Shown here: piece after piece, positions 5,829-13,663 of the stretch
Numbering within the stretch: position 1 is the stretch's first letter
Layout: every line of letters starts with the position of its first letter
NCBI GenBank assembly: GCA_902478645.1
Contig: CABSLV010000023.1
Span: forward strand, 1-25,742
Length of the DNA stretch: 25,742 bases
Origin: an uncultured Flavobacteriales bacterium
GTDB taxonomy: Bacteria > Bacteroidota > Bacteroidia > Flavobacteriales > UBA1820
Reading direction: 5' to 3'
The notes under the pieces: generated by a model
Databases searched by the model: none
The model's input: only the letters and a program-made list of their open reading frames with translations
What the model was told of the DNA's origin: nothing
Position numbers and translations under genes: made by a program

Positions 5829-8048
5829 TCAAGCCTTTTTGGAGCGTTTGTTTTTCGCTTTCTTCACCTTTTCCGGTTTTTCGGTTTTGGCGTTTTTCAG
5901 TTTGGCATCCTGCGGAACATTGACGATGGTCAATTCATCGAGGATGTTCTGCGCCCCCATCACCTTGTCGATGACGAACAGCACGTAGCGGATGTCCACG
6001 CTGATGGTGCGCTGGAGGTTGGGCTCGAATTCGATGTCGCCGCTCATGGCTTCCCAGTTGCCGTCGAAGGCGATACCGATGAGTTCTCCCCGTCCGTTGA
6101 TCACCGGCGAGCCGGAGTTACCTCCCGTGATGTCGAGGTTGGAAAGGAAGCAGGTGATCAGCTGGCCTTTGGAGTTGGCGTACTGGCCATAGTCGCGCGC
6201 AGCATTGAGGTCGAGCAGTTTTTGCGGAGCGTCAAATTCCGGATCGCCCTTCTTGTACTTCTGGGCCACACCGTCCAGGGTCGTTTCGTAGTGGTACGTA
6301 ACCCCGTCCTTCGGGTCGTAGGGCAGGATGTTCCCGTAGGTAAGGCGCATGGTGAAGTTGGCATCCGGATAGAATACCCGACGGCCTTCGAAAGCCTTTT
6401 GCAGTGCGGCATGGAACAGGCGGTCGGCCCGGTTGAAGGAGTTGACGATCTCCCGGTTCTTTTGGTTGAGAGCCAGATACTGGTCATAGTAGGACTTGAA
6501 CACCTCGATGGCCGGATCTTTCAGGACAGCTTCCGGATCGTCCTTCAGGGCAGCCTGCAACTTCTCGGGGCAGAACAGCAGCGAGGTCTCCATCGCAGCG
6601 GCCAGCGAATCGACGCCAATCTCTTGGATGCGGGCCGAGAGAACCGCAGGCAACAGACTGTCGGGAACATTCTTGACGATGTGTTTCATCAGCTCGGTGG
6701 ACAGACGCTTCTCCAAGTTCATGTCCAGACGCTCGTAGTATTTGGGCAGGCGTTCGATGAAGGCTCCGCGCAGCGAATCCGAGTATTGCGGCGAGGAGAA
6801 GATCGTTCCCAACTGCCAAGCTACCGAAGATACCGTCGAACCCGAAAGCCCTGCCTGCGAGAGATACTGCAGGGCGGCCGTCGAAGCAGCGGTGGCTGCG
6901 TAGTAATCCTGCATGGTTTGGAAAATATCTCCGTAAACGGCCTTGCGTACCGGGTCGGCTTCGATCCAGGCGGCTACTTCGGCTTCGATGCCCCGTTTCT
7001 TATCGGCCGTCTTGTTTTTGGTCAGCGCATCGATCATCCCGATGCGGTTTTTCCAGTAGTTGGACGTCGAAGCGAAGGACGAAGCGTAGTTCAGGCGCAC
7101 CGTGTCGTTGGCGGCCATCGCCTCGCGCATGATGTTCAGTTTGGCGTCGCGGGCATCCACGAAGGCCGGGTATTCGGTATTTACCAGAAAATCGATGCCC
7201 CACGAGGTGAGGTAGCGCTGCGTGGTGCCGGGGTACCCCATGATGAAGCAGAAGTCCCCTTCCTTCTTGTCGCCGATATTGATCGTAAAGTGTTCTTTCG
7301 GGCGGTAGGGTACGTTGTCTTCGGAGTAGTCGGCCGGGTTGTTGTCCTTGTCGGCATAGATGCGGAACATGGAAAAGTCGCAGGTATGGCGAGGCCACAT
7401 CCAGTTGTCCGTTTCGCCGCCGAACTTACCGATGGAATAGGGCGGAGTGCACACCAGACGAATGTCGCGGAATACCTGATAAACGAACAGGTAGTATTCG
7501 TTGCCCTTGTAGAAGCTCTTGACCTCGGTGCGGTATTTGCCGTCTTCGCTGGCTTGCTGTTCGATCTCGGTGGCGATCTTCTCGATGGCTTCGTACCGTT
7601 CGTCCTCGGTCATGTTGGGGGTGATGACTTCCTGGATGCGGTTGGTCACGTCTTCCATCCGCACGAAGAAAGTAACGGTCAGCCCTTTGGCCGGGAGTTC
7701 CTCTTTCATCGAGGGAGCGTAAAATCCGTCGTGCAGGTAGTCGTGTTCCGGGGTAGAGAGGTCGGCGATGGCACTGAAACCGCAGTGGTGGTTGGTCAGC
7801 ACCAGACCGTTGGCCGACACCATTTCCGAGGAGCAGCCGTTGCCGAAGATAGGCACCGCATCCTTGAGCGAAGAGTTATTGATGCTGTAGATCTCTTCCG
7901 GAGTCAGTTGCAGGCCATGCTTCTGCATGTCCACATAGTTGAGCCGCTTGATAAAGATCGGCAGCCACATACCCTCGTCGGCACGCGCCTGGCCCGGAAA
8001 GAGCAGGCAGCCAGCCAGCAGGGCAGAGAGGAAAAATCGTTTTTTCAT
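5829..8048 (-). CDS. S46-family dipeptidyl-peptidase, DPP7-type
   Basis: Secreted serine peptidase releasing dipeptides from oligopeptide N-termini, a main route of peptide use in Bacteroidota. The 739 residues start with a signal peptide; ARA at 21-23 precedes the conserved mature start DEGMW. LLAGC at 10-14 also resembles a lipobox, so lipidation cannot be excluded. Catalytic residues are the His of TNHHC (87 or 88), Asp224 and Ser645 in GGNSGSP. Position Ser+18 is Gly663 (FDGNW). In the family, Gly here marks DPP7 with broad hydrophobic P1 specificity, while Arg marks Asp/Glu-specific DPP11. The last 25 residues form an unusual Lys-rich tail. TAACTTTG at 8083-8090 is its promoter element. 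Confidence 0.93.
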   Translation of the reverse strand: MKKRFFLSALLAGCLLFPGQARADEGMWLPIFIKRLNYVDMQKHGLQLTPEEIYSINNSSLKDAVPIFGNGCSSEMVSANGLVLTNHHCGFSAIADLSTPEHDYLHDGFYAPSMKEELPAKGLTVTFFVRMEDVTNRIQEVITPNMTEDERYEAIEKIATEIEQQASEDGKYRTEVKSFYKGNEYYLFVYQVFRDIRLVCTPPYSIGKFGGETDNWMWPRHTCDFSMFRIYADKDNNPADYSEDNVPYRPKEHFTINIGDKKEGDFCFIMGYPGTTQRYLTSWGIDFLVNTEYPAFVDARDAKLNIMREAMAANDTVRLNYASSFASTSNYWKNRIGMIDALTKNKTADKKRGIEAEVAAWIEADPVRKAVYGDIFQTMQDYYAATAASTAALQYLSQAGLSGSTVSSVAWQLGTIFSSPQYSDSLRGAFIERLPKYYERLDMNLEKRLSTELMKHIVKNVPDSLLPAVLSARIQEIGVDSLAAAMETSLLFCPEKLQAALKDDPEAVLKDPAIEVFKSYYDQYLALNQKNREIVNSFNRADRLFHAALQKAFEGRRVFYPDANFTMRLTYGNILPYDPKDGVTYHYETTLDGVAQKYKKGDPEFDAPQKLLDLNAARDYGQYANSKGQLITCFLSNLDITGGNSGSPVINGRGELIGIAFDGNWEAMSGDIEFEPNLQRTISVDIRYVLFVIDKVMGAQNILDELTIVNVPQDAKLKNAKTEKPEKVKKAKNKRSKKA

Positions 8049-8082
8049 CGTCGATTCGAATTTTTGTTGATTTCTTGATGCG

Positions 8083-8090
8083 CAAAGTTA
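8083..8090 (-). promoter_or_regulatory. Peptidase gene promoter, -7 element
   Basis: TAACTTTG on the minus strand, an exact TAnnTTTG match 34 nt upstream of the start codon. Confidence 0.6.
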
Positions 8091-8185
8091 AGAATTTGCC
8101 CGCAAAAAAGAAAATGCTTTCCCCGGCGCGAAAGACCCCGAGGATACCTGTGTGAAACAAGAATTCCTTCCCGGAAAGGCTCCGT

Positions 8186-8710
8186 TTAGCGGATGACCCG
8201 CACGTAGTCCTCCTTGCGGGGTTTGCGTGGCGAGGGTTCTGCCGCCGGATAGCCCAAGGACAGGGCTCCGACCCCGCAGAGTCCCTCGGGCAGGCCCCAT
8301 TGTTTCATCAGCGCAAGGCCCTCTTCGGTAGCGAACATTTCCCGTTCGCGGTTGATCCAGCAGCTGCCCACCCCCAGCGCATGGGCTGCCAGCATCATGT
8401 TTTCCAATACGCAGCTGGCATCCTGGACGGCATTTTTCGCCTCTTGGGGAGCGAAGACCAGCACGAGGGTCGGCGCGCCGTAGTACGGGTCGGCCGAAGT
8501 ATTCATCACGCGGGCGTTCATGGCCGAGAGCTGTGCGATCTGCCCGGGGTTTTGCACGGCTACGATATAGGGCGATTGGGCACCCATGGCCGACGGAGCA
8601 TATGTTCCGGCTTGGAGGATAGCCTCCAGTTGTTCGTCTGCGATCTGTTCGGGACGGTAGCTGCGGCAGCTGCGCCGCGTTTGGATCAGGTGCAGGAAGT
8701 CTTTTTCCAT
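8186..8710 (-). CDS. Nitroreductase-family FMN oxidoreductase
   Basis: 174 residues with the nitroreductase fold pattern. The N-terminal TRRSCRSYRPEQI (12-24) is the FMN phosphate-contacting R-R-S-x-R motif. A hydrophobic helix, ASCVLENMMLAAHALGVGSCW, lies near the middle, and GALSLGYP is followed by PRKPRKEDYV near the C-terminus. Such enzymes use NAD(P)H to reduce nitro compounds, quinones or flavin-linked substrates; the physiological substrate is unknown. It is cytoplasmic and stands as a single gene. Its promoter element is the edge of the dispersed repeat at 8740-8833. The downstream peptidase has its own promoter. Confidence 0.88.
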   Translation of the reverse strand: MEKDFLHLIQTRRSCRSYRPEQIADEQLEAILQAGTYAPSAMGAQSPYIVAVQNPGQIAQLSAMNARVMNTSADPYYGAPTLVLVFAPQEAKNAVQDASCVLENMMLAAHALGVGSCWINREREMFATEEGLALMKQWGLPEGLCGVGALSLGYPAAEPSPRKPRKEDYVRVIR

Positions 8711-8739
8711 AGCGGATACGTTTTTTTTCTATTGTATGG

Positions 8740-8747
8740 CAAAAATA
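8740..8747 (-). promoter_or_regulatory. Nitroreductase promoter, -7 element
   Basis: TATTTTTG on the minus strand, an exact TAnnTTTG match forming the downstream edge of repeat copy A. Confidence 0.6.
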
Positions 8748-8833
8748 CGGAAAGCCGACTGCAAAGCCTCGGGGGAAGACGAAGTTTTTCCCCGAAGGAT
8801 TTGCCGAGGCGCATCCTGTTTTATCCAAAAATA
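8740..8833 (-). repeat. Dispersed promoter-linked repeat, copy A
   Basis: Read on the minus strand it holds, in order, a GGATGCGCC-like block, an imperfect hairpin (TTCGGGGAAAAAC pairing with GTCTTCCCCCGAGG), the block GGCTTTGC-GTCGGCTTTCC, and TATTTTTG, an exact -7 promoter element at 8740-8747. That element is 29 nt upstream of the nitroreductase start. Related copies lie at 10655-10734 and 23951-24036, and a shorter one at 18141-18197. Confidence 0.75.
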
Positions 8834-8915
8834 GCGAAATATTATTTCCTGTCCTCCAAACAAATACGGCAACAAAATTATAACTTTTTCAGATGATAAG
8901 ACAAAAAATATTAAA

Positions 8916-9102
8916 TTAAAACTTCAATCCTCTGTTTTTTCTTGGCTCTTCTGTCGGTCTTCGTAAACTATGCTGTAATTTATCAAACTGCTTTTTGAAC
9001 ATGGGAAAACCATTTGTGTGCTTTTTCGAGCAAAGTGTTCAGCCGGGATATTTCCCTGTCTTTGGCTTCAATCTCTTGATTGTGTATTCCTTGAAAATAC
9101 AG
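8916..9102 (-). pseudogene. Remnant of a mobilization (Pre/Mob, MobV-like) relaxase C-terminus
   Basis: The minus strand encodes a coiled-coil-like segment, NQEIEAKDREISRLNTLLEK followed by AHKWF. Removing one T from the TTTT run near 9006-9009 continues it as PMFKKQFDKLQHSLRRP and then to a stop at 8916. Upstream it is closed by an in-frame TGA at 9103-9105. This pattern, a coiled coil ending in K-x-WFP, is what I know from the C-terminal part of Pre/Mob relaxases of Bacteroides mobilizable elements. That is from memory and not checked. The truncation and frameshift make it a non-functional relic marking a former mobile element. Confidence 0.45.
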
Positions 9103-9282
9103 TCAGGGCAGCCTGACCGTGATTCATTGATTTAACCTTTTGCCTGTCCGGTCGTGATGATCGGGCAGGTTTTCCTGTGTTCCGCCCTGACGGGGCCCGA
9201 CAGGCTTTTATAGCCTGGCATCAGCCTTTTTTACACCCCAAAATGTAAAATTGGGTGTTTATTGAGAGAAACAAAAGAAAAT
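9103..9282. other. Non-coding segment with small inverted repeats
   Basis: No gene is seen. Imperfect inverted repeats include CCTGTCCG with CGGGCAGG around 9143-9168, a near-palindrome around CGGGGCCCG at 9188-9207, AGGC with GCCT just after it, and ACACCC-AA with TTGGGTGT at 9233-9258. Together with the relaxase remnant, these could be relics of a transfer origin or element end. Confidence 0.35.
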
Positions 9283-9317
9283 AGGATAATATATTTGACA
9301 ATAATATCCTGTTTTTT
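9283..9317. terminator. Terminator of the aspartyl protease gene
   Basis: AGGATA-ATAT pairs with ATA-TATCCT (one A/A mismatch) around an 8-nt loop. T-rich tails lie on both sides, so it can work in either direction. It starts 25 nt past the protease stop. Confidence 0.55.
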
Positions 9318-9334
9318 AATTAGTAATGTTAATA

Positions 9335-10621
9335 TTATTCTCCACGTATAAACATATTCTGATAGTTAATCACAAGCCGTTTGAATGACAATACGAAGTC
9401 TGCTCCCAATGAACCTGAAAACAGTTGGCTGCCAGATTCTGTATTCTTAACGACTTCCGTATCATATAATGTTACAGTAGTACCTGCTGCCTTAAAACAG
9501 AACTTTGGCAATGTGACTGCTGTTGTCTGCGATATTCCACCAAATCCTCCACGGGAAGTTGCATGTTCTGCAAGCCCCTCAATGGCATGAGGAAACATTT
9601 CTGCGAATTTGTTCCCCAAATCGGACTTTACGTTTCCGGTATCAAAAATCAGATCAATAGGTTTCTCGTCATAATTTATCCGTACCTGTGGTGTGTTTGA
9701 AGACAGATACATATTCGGCTCTCCGTCTGACACTTTGTGGGGAAAAACATACTTGCCAGCTTCATTGTCTATGATTATTTCCCGTGCGTCCCTTATAAAG
9801 TTATAACCAAGCACTCCGTCAAATGTAAATACAGAATCTAGTTCATTGTCGGGAGGGGCAACCATAAAAATAGGGTTATGATATACCAGTTCTCCGATTT
9901 TCATAGAATCTGCCGTGGCGAGTCTCACAAAACCAATCTCCATACCTGATACGGGAATAGAATCTGCCACAATTTTCAAACCGGCTTCTTTCGCATATTT
10001 CTCTGAAACGAAATTGCCGAAAGAACAGCCTGTGTCGAAAATATAGTTTTTCGTTATGCCATTTACTTCTACGGGGATATAAATATGCTTGCCTCTTCCC
10101 ACGGTTTCAACACTCATTGGTACTGCAATGTCCAAATCAGGACGTTCAAGATAAGGCTTTGGCACATTGGTGAGTGTCTTGCCAACCTTTTCTATAAACA
10201 CAAAACTATAAAGAGCCTCAAACGGTACAGAATTTTTGAGTGCATTTACAAGGCTTTCCCCAACTTTTCCAGCTTGCTCATACATGCCCAAATTTAAAAA
10301 GTTCATGCCTTGCAAAGCTACCATACCTATTGAGGTTTGTCCATCCATTTCATTTTGGTGATGCAACAACAAACTGTCAAGGGCAACAGCAGCATTATCC
10401 AACTTGTTGAATCCAATGCCTAATTGTATGTCTGCTATAAGATTAAGCATTTTTATATTCACAGAGTCTCTTAATTTCGGATATTCATTTCTCAATTGGA
10501 ACAAATCTCCGCTGTTCAAAATTTCCCCCATTTTCACATCGGCCTGTGTTTGTGAATAAACAGAACTATACCCTAATAAAAAAGTGATAAGGAGAAATGA
10601 AAGTCTATTTATAATTTTCAT
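9335..10621 (-). CDS. Secreted retropepsin-like aspartyl protease with two DTG motifs
   Basis: 428 residues. A signal peptide covers about residues 1-23 (hydrophobic LSFLLITFLLG, then VYS before QTQ). Residues 25-150 are helical and resemble TPR-like packing. Two aspartyl-protease halves follow: IFDTGCS with DTG at 196-198, and IFDTGNV with DTG at 327-329. Each has a later hydrophobic-glycine strand (GVLGYNFI, GSLGADFV). Two active-site loops in one chain suggest a pepsin-like monomer built from retropepsin-type units, acting in the periplasm or outside; the substrate is unknown. The gene is clearly more AT-rich than its flanks and uses different codons, fitting its place in an accessory island. 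Its promoter element is the edge of repeat copy B. Confidence 0.82.
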   Translation of the reverse strand: MKIINRLSFLLITFLLGYSSVYSQTQADVKMGEILNSGDLFQLRNEYPKLRDSVNIKMLNLIADIQLGIGFNKLDNAAVALDSLLLHHQNEMDGQTSIGMVALQGMNFLNLGMYEQAGKVGESLVNALKNSVPFEALYSFVFIEKVGKTLTNVPKPYLERPDLDIAVPMSVETVGRGKHIYIPVEVNGITKNYIFDTGCSFGNFVSEKYAKEAGLKIVADSIPVSGMEIGFVRLATADSMKIGELVYHNPIFMVAPPDNELDSVFTFDGVLGYNFIRDAREIIIDNEAGKYVFPHKVSDGEPNMYLSSNTPQVRINYDEKPIDLIFDTGNVKSDLGNKFAEMFPHAIEGLAEHATSRGGFGGISQTTAVTLPKFCFKAAGTTVTLYDTEVVKNTESGSQLFSGSLGADFVLSFKRLVINYQNMFIRGE

Positions 10622-10654
10622 ACTAAATTGTGTAATACTAAATTAGATATGATG

Positions 10655-10662
10655 CAAAAATA
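10655..10662 (-). promoter_or_regulatory. Aspartyl protease promoter, -7 element
   Basis: TATTTTTG on the minus strand, an exact TAnnTTTG match 33 nt upstream of the start codon, at the edge of repeat copy B. Confidence 0.6.
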
Positions 10663-10734
10663 GCGAAAGCCTCGGGGGAAAACAAAGTTTTTCCCCGAAG
10701 GATTGGCCGGGCGCATCCTGTTTTATCTAAAAAT
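10655..10734 (-). repeat. Dispersed promoter-linked repeat, copy B
   Basis: Same order as copy A on the minus strand: GGATGCGCC, the hairpin arms TTCGGGGAAAAAC and GTTTTCCCCCGAGG, then GGCTTTCGC and TATTTTTG. Relative to A and C it lacks about 12 nt, because the two short CAAAG/GAAAG blocks have collapsed into one. It lies upstream of the aspartyl protease gene. Confidence 0.75.
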
Positions 10735-10736
10735 GC

Positions 10737-10762
10737 AAAAAAAGCCCTGCGATGCGGGGCTT
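10737..10762 (-). terminator. Second terminator downstream of the unknown secreted protein gene
   Basis: A 9-bp stem (AAGCCC-T-GC with GC-G-GGGCTT, one G/T pair) and a GAT loop, followed on the minus strand by a run of seven T. It may protect the repeat B promoter from read-through. Confidence 0.6.
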
Positions 10763-10839
10763 CAAAGGACAAGGATAAAAGGCAATCCATATAATAACGA
10801 ACGACCTAAACAATATGCATATTTCTCATTACTTGCAAA

Positions 10840-10873
10840 AAAAACGCCCCGGAAAAAATCCCAGGGCGTTTTT
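10840..10873. terminator. Terminator of the unknown secreted protein gene
   Basis: AAAAACGCCC pairs with GGGCGTTTTT, with an inner GG/CC pair after one mismatch. It has A and T tracts on both sides and starts 17 nt past the stop. Confidence 0.75.
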
Positions 10874-10889
10874 AAGGACAATTTTAAAA

Positions 10890-11471
10890 TTATACACCAC
10901 ATTCTTTCAATTGCGCCTGAGCTTTTTCAAGCAACGAGATCAATTCATCAATTTTATCCAAAGATAAAGTTTCCATAGATCTGGATGTATAACTTTTGGT
11001 CTGCACATAGAGTATCCAAGGTTTTTCCGGGTTTCTCAAATTTGAATACGCCCCTATCAACACCCCGTCACGAGATCTGTATTCGCATTCGGTATAAGTC
11101 GTTGCCTGTTGATTGATCACATTATCTCTCAAATATTTAACAGACTGTATACATGCCTCCAATTCGTCCGAATCAAGCGTCCCAATGTACGTATCTGTCC
11201 CAATGGATGAAGTATATTCTGTTTCCAATCGTAATGCACCGACTTTGGACTTGCTTACCACATCCGTTATCAAGATATTTTGGAATTTAACACTGATGGA
11301 AGATTTCCCATAAGAGATATTCCCTATGTCGAAAAATTCCTTTTTCAACAATGCTCCATCTTTTTTTAAAAACTCGACTGTTTTACTTTTGGAATCATTT
11401 CCCTTTGTCTCTTGCGCAAAGCCACCAATACACAACACCATGGACAATGCTAATAGTAATACTTTTTTCAT
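10890..11471 (-). CDS. Secreted protein of unknown function
   Basis: I do not recognise this family. The 193-residue protein begins with a clear signal peptide (MKK, then LLLALSMVLCIGGF, and FAQ before ETKG, cleavage near residue 20), so it is exported. Cys17 in the signal is not followed by a usual lipobox pattern. The mature part has alternating beta-strand-like stretches and a C-terminal helix with repeated Leu and Lys (about residues 170-188). Start: ATG at 11471 gives the signal peptide directly; an alternative ATG eight codons upstream would add a polar N-tail. The gene is AT-rich like the neighbouring aspartyl protease and ends at two consecutive terminators. Confidence 0.65.
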   Translation of the reverse strand: MKKVLLLALSMVLCIGGFAQETKGNDSKSKTVEFLKKDGALLKKEFFDIGNISYGKSSISVKFQNILITDVVSKSKVGALRLETEYTSSIGTDTYIGTLDSDELEACIQSVKYLRDNVINQQATTYTECEYRSRDGVLIGAYSNLRNPEKPWILYVQTKSYTSRSMETLSLDKIDELISLLEKAQAQLKECGV

Positions 11472-11691
11472 AAGTTGTATGGTTAAATTGTTCATACAAA
11501 CATGGTAATTATTTCCTACAATTTTTCATAGTCTTGCGAGATTTTTAGCAACATCCAGTTTCTGCTGCATCGCATGGATATCCGACAATACTACATAAGC
11601 GCGATGCACCCTCTTACTGGCAACACGTTACAGATTTCTCTCTCTTTTTTTCCAAAAAAACAGACGAACACAACTCCTTTCCTGTCGGCGA

Positions 11692-12453
11692 TCATTCCCG
11701 GTGGACAATGGTACCGGTAGCCTGATGCGTAGGCATGACCAGCACTTCCGCCACTTGGATGTGTTCGGGCACGGAGGCGGCGAAATACACCACCTCGGCT
11801 ACATCGTCCCCCGTGAGCGGGCGCACACCCCGATAGACCTTGTCCGCAGCCTGACGGTCGCCCCGATAGCGCACGATGGAAAAACGCGTCTCGACCAGGC
11901 CGGGCTTGACGTTGGTTACCCGCACCGGCGTATCGACCAGGTCGATGCGAAGCCCGTCGGAAAGCGCCTTGACGGCAGCTTTGCAGGCGCAATACACACT
12001 GCCGCCCGGGTAGGCATAATCCCCGGCGATCGACCCTATGTTGATCACATGGCCGCGTCCGCGCTCCACCATGCCGGGAACCACCAAACGGGTCATGGCC
12101 AGGAGCGCTTTCACATCGGTATCGATGACCGTATCCCATTCGTCCAAGTCGCCTTCGTGCTCCTTGTCCACCCCGATGACCAGTCCTGCGTTATTTACCA
12201 GTACATCGATATCTTTCCACTCGGGCGGCAAGCTGTCCAAAGCGGACGAGGCGGCCGCGCGGTCGCGCACATCGAAGGGCAAGAGGCAAGCCTGCGCGCC
12301 GTAGTCGGCCTCCAAGGAGGTTTTCACTGCCGTGAGGCGTTCGAGGTTACGACCGTTGAGAATGACGCGGTGGCCGTTTCGGGCAAATATCCGCGCACAG
12401 CCTTCCCCGATACCGGAGGAAGCACCTGTGATCAGAACCGTTTTCGTATTCAT
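11692..12453 (-). CDS. Short-chain dehydrogenase/reductase, YdfG-like
   Basis: 253 residues of a classical SDR. The N-terminal cofactor motif TGASSGIG starts at about residue 9 and NNAG at about 91. The catalytic YCACK (Tyr-x-x-x-Lys) has the Ser of INIGSIAG upstream. The region NNAGLVIG, then MTRLVVPGM, then PGLVETRFS resembles E. coli YdfG, an NADP-dependent 3-hydroxy acid / L-allo-threonine dehydrogenase. That similarity is from memory; substrate is therefore tentative. The start at 12453 (MNTKT) is chosen because it begins directly before the first beta-strand; the longer open frame overlaps the rhomboid gene. It lies 83 nt downstream of the rhomboid gene on the same strand, so they may share a transcript. 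Confidence 0.87.
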   Translation of the reverse strand: MNTKTVLITGASSGIGEGCARIFARNGHRVILNGRNLERLTAVKTSLEADYGAQACLLPFDVRDRAAASSALDSLPPEWKDIDVLVNNAGLVIGVDKEHEGDLDEWDTVIDTDVKALLAMTRLVVPGMVERGRGHVINIGSIAGDYAYPGGSVYCACKAAVKALSDGLRIDLVDTPVRVTNVKPGLVETRFSIVRYRGDRQAADKVYRGVRPLTGDDVAEVVYFAASVPEHIQVAEVLVMPTHQATGTIVHRE

Positions 12454-12536
12454 GGTTTTTCTGCCTTTTGTTTGCGTTTCGATCTTTTTCTCTCCCTGAT
12501 CCAAGCAGCCACGAAACCTCCTGAACCCTCGAGGGA

Positions 12537-13190
12537 CTAAAGGATGCGGCGACGCTTGAGCTCCCACACGATCAGCACCACGAGCAAGGCCAGGATGAGT
12601 CCTACCAGCAGCGGATGCAGGTGCCACGCGCGGGGCTCCATCAGCAGGGTGAGCAAAACACCGGCCGCTGCGCCACCCAAATGCGCGGCATGCCCCACGT
12701 TACCCCACGAACGACGCATCCCGTAAGTGGTATAGAGCAGGTACGCCACGGCAAAGATATATCCGGGGATAGGGATCGGGATGGGGAAAATGACCAGTTC
12801 CAACTTCGGATGCAGCACGATGGCCGAGAAAAGCACGGCCGAGACCGCTCCCGATGCGCCGACGGCGGCATATCCGGAGTCGTTGCGGTGGATCAGGTAG
12901 GAAAAATAACCCGAAAGCCCCAGGCCGACGAAGTACAGCACGAAAAAGCGCACTTCCCCCAAAACACCGAAGGGGATCGAGTAGAAAAAGTATAGGGTGA
13001 TGGCATTGAACAGCAGGTGCATCCAGTCCACGTGGAGGAAACCGCAGGTGATCAGCCGGTAGTACTCCTTCTTGTACTTCACGTCGCTCACCTCGAAGAG
13101 GTACTTGCGGAAGAACACCGGATCGCGGAATCCCCGCATCGAGACGACGAACATCGCGATGAAAAGCAACAGGACGGACAGTTCGGGCAT
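12537..13190 (-). CDS. Rhomboid-family intramembrane serine protease
   Basis: 217 residues, about six hydrophobic segments. Rhomboid signatures are complete: HLLFN at 58-62 (His and Asn that form the oxyanion site), GASG at 111-114 with catalytic Ser113, and GHAAHLGG at 166-173 with His170 as the second dyad residue. It cleaves transmembrane substrates within the inner membrane; the substrate is unknown. The start at 13190 fits a hydrophobic first helix (LSVLLLFIAMFVV), and a promoter element is at 13235-13242. The longer frame upstream is low-complexity and lies before the promoter. A seventh basic tail (KRRRIL) ends on the cytoplasmic side. Confidence 0.92.
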   Translation of the reverse strand: MPELSVLLLFIAMFVVSMRGFRDPVFFRKYLFEVSDVKYKKEYYRLITCGFLHVDWMHLLFNAITLYFFYSIPFGVLGEVRFFVLYFVGLGLSGYFSYLIHRNDSGYAAVGASGAVSAVLFSAIVLHPKLELVIFPIPIPIPGYIFAVAYLLYTTYGMRRSWGNVGHAAHLGGAAAGVLLTLLMEPRAWHLHPLLVGLILALLVVLIVWELKRRRIL

Positions 13191-13234
13191 GGTTCGGATG
13201 GGTTTTGGTGATGATTTGTTTAGCGATAAGGATA

Positions 13235-13242
13235 CAAAAATA
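13235..13242 (-). promoter_or_regulatory. Rhomboid gene promoter, -7 element
   Basis: TATTTTTG on the minus strand, an exact TAnnTTTG match 44 nt upstream of the start. Confidence 0.6.
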
Positions 13243-13470
13243 CGATTTTCCCCCATTCCCCGGCAAAAAATCGCACCGTCCCGGACAACGCCCCGCCCGC
13301 CTGCTGCCCTGCGGGAGGGTATCGCCCCGCACCGTTCCCCTCGCGCAGGAACGCTCCGTCCCGGCCTCCATAGAACCTTCCAAGGGAGCATATCCGAAGG
13401 CTTCCTTTTTTCCACCCTTCACTGCAGAACGCTTTTCCCGAAACCATCTCGCCCCGACAGACACTTATTT

Positions 13471-13567
13471 TGTCATCCTGCCCGTCCTTGCTTGTATCAC
13501 AGACAGGGTGTATGAACCTTCGATGCTTCAACAGAAATCCGCCACCCTGCCGGGATGACGGATTTCT
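13471..13567. repeat. Possible short extragenic inverted-repeat element
   Basis: GTCATCC at 13471-13477 and GGATGAC at 13553-13559 form terminal inverted repeats of a segment of about 90 bp. Nested in it, AGAAATCCG (13533-13541) pairs with CGGATTTCT (13559-13567). It could be a miniature element, but only one copy is in this window. Confidence 0.3.
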
Positions 13568-13663
13568 ATTAGCACTTGATTTTACCACGACTGTCCTCCA
13601 GTCGTTTTGCACCTACCACAGACTGTCTGCGGATATTTTCGAAAACCTTCGAAGCCTCCTTGC

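Larger units (their letters stand above)
13191..13663. other. 473-bp intergenic region with promoter and hairpins
   Basis: It holds the rhomboid promoter at its left end, a possible small inverted-repeat element at 13471-13567, and a 7-bp perfect stem (ACGACTG with CAGTCGT, loop TCCTC) at 13587-13605. No supported gene; open frames through it on both strands look non-coding. Confidence 0.5.

Noticed and set aside
5805..8078. A 757-codon open frame on the plus strand
   Set aside because: It is antisense to the S46 peptidase gene, which has all catalytic motifs. Such frames arise from GC-rich third positions and have no recognisable domain.
11526..11627. 33-codon minus-strand frame containing MQQKLDVAKNLARL
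   Set aside because: It has a protein-like feel and lies at the edge of the AT-rich island, so it may be a relic, but I cannot assign a family and it has no start context.
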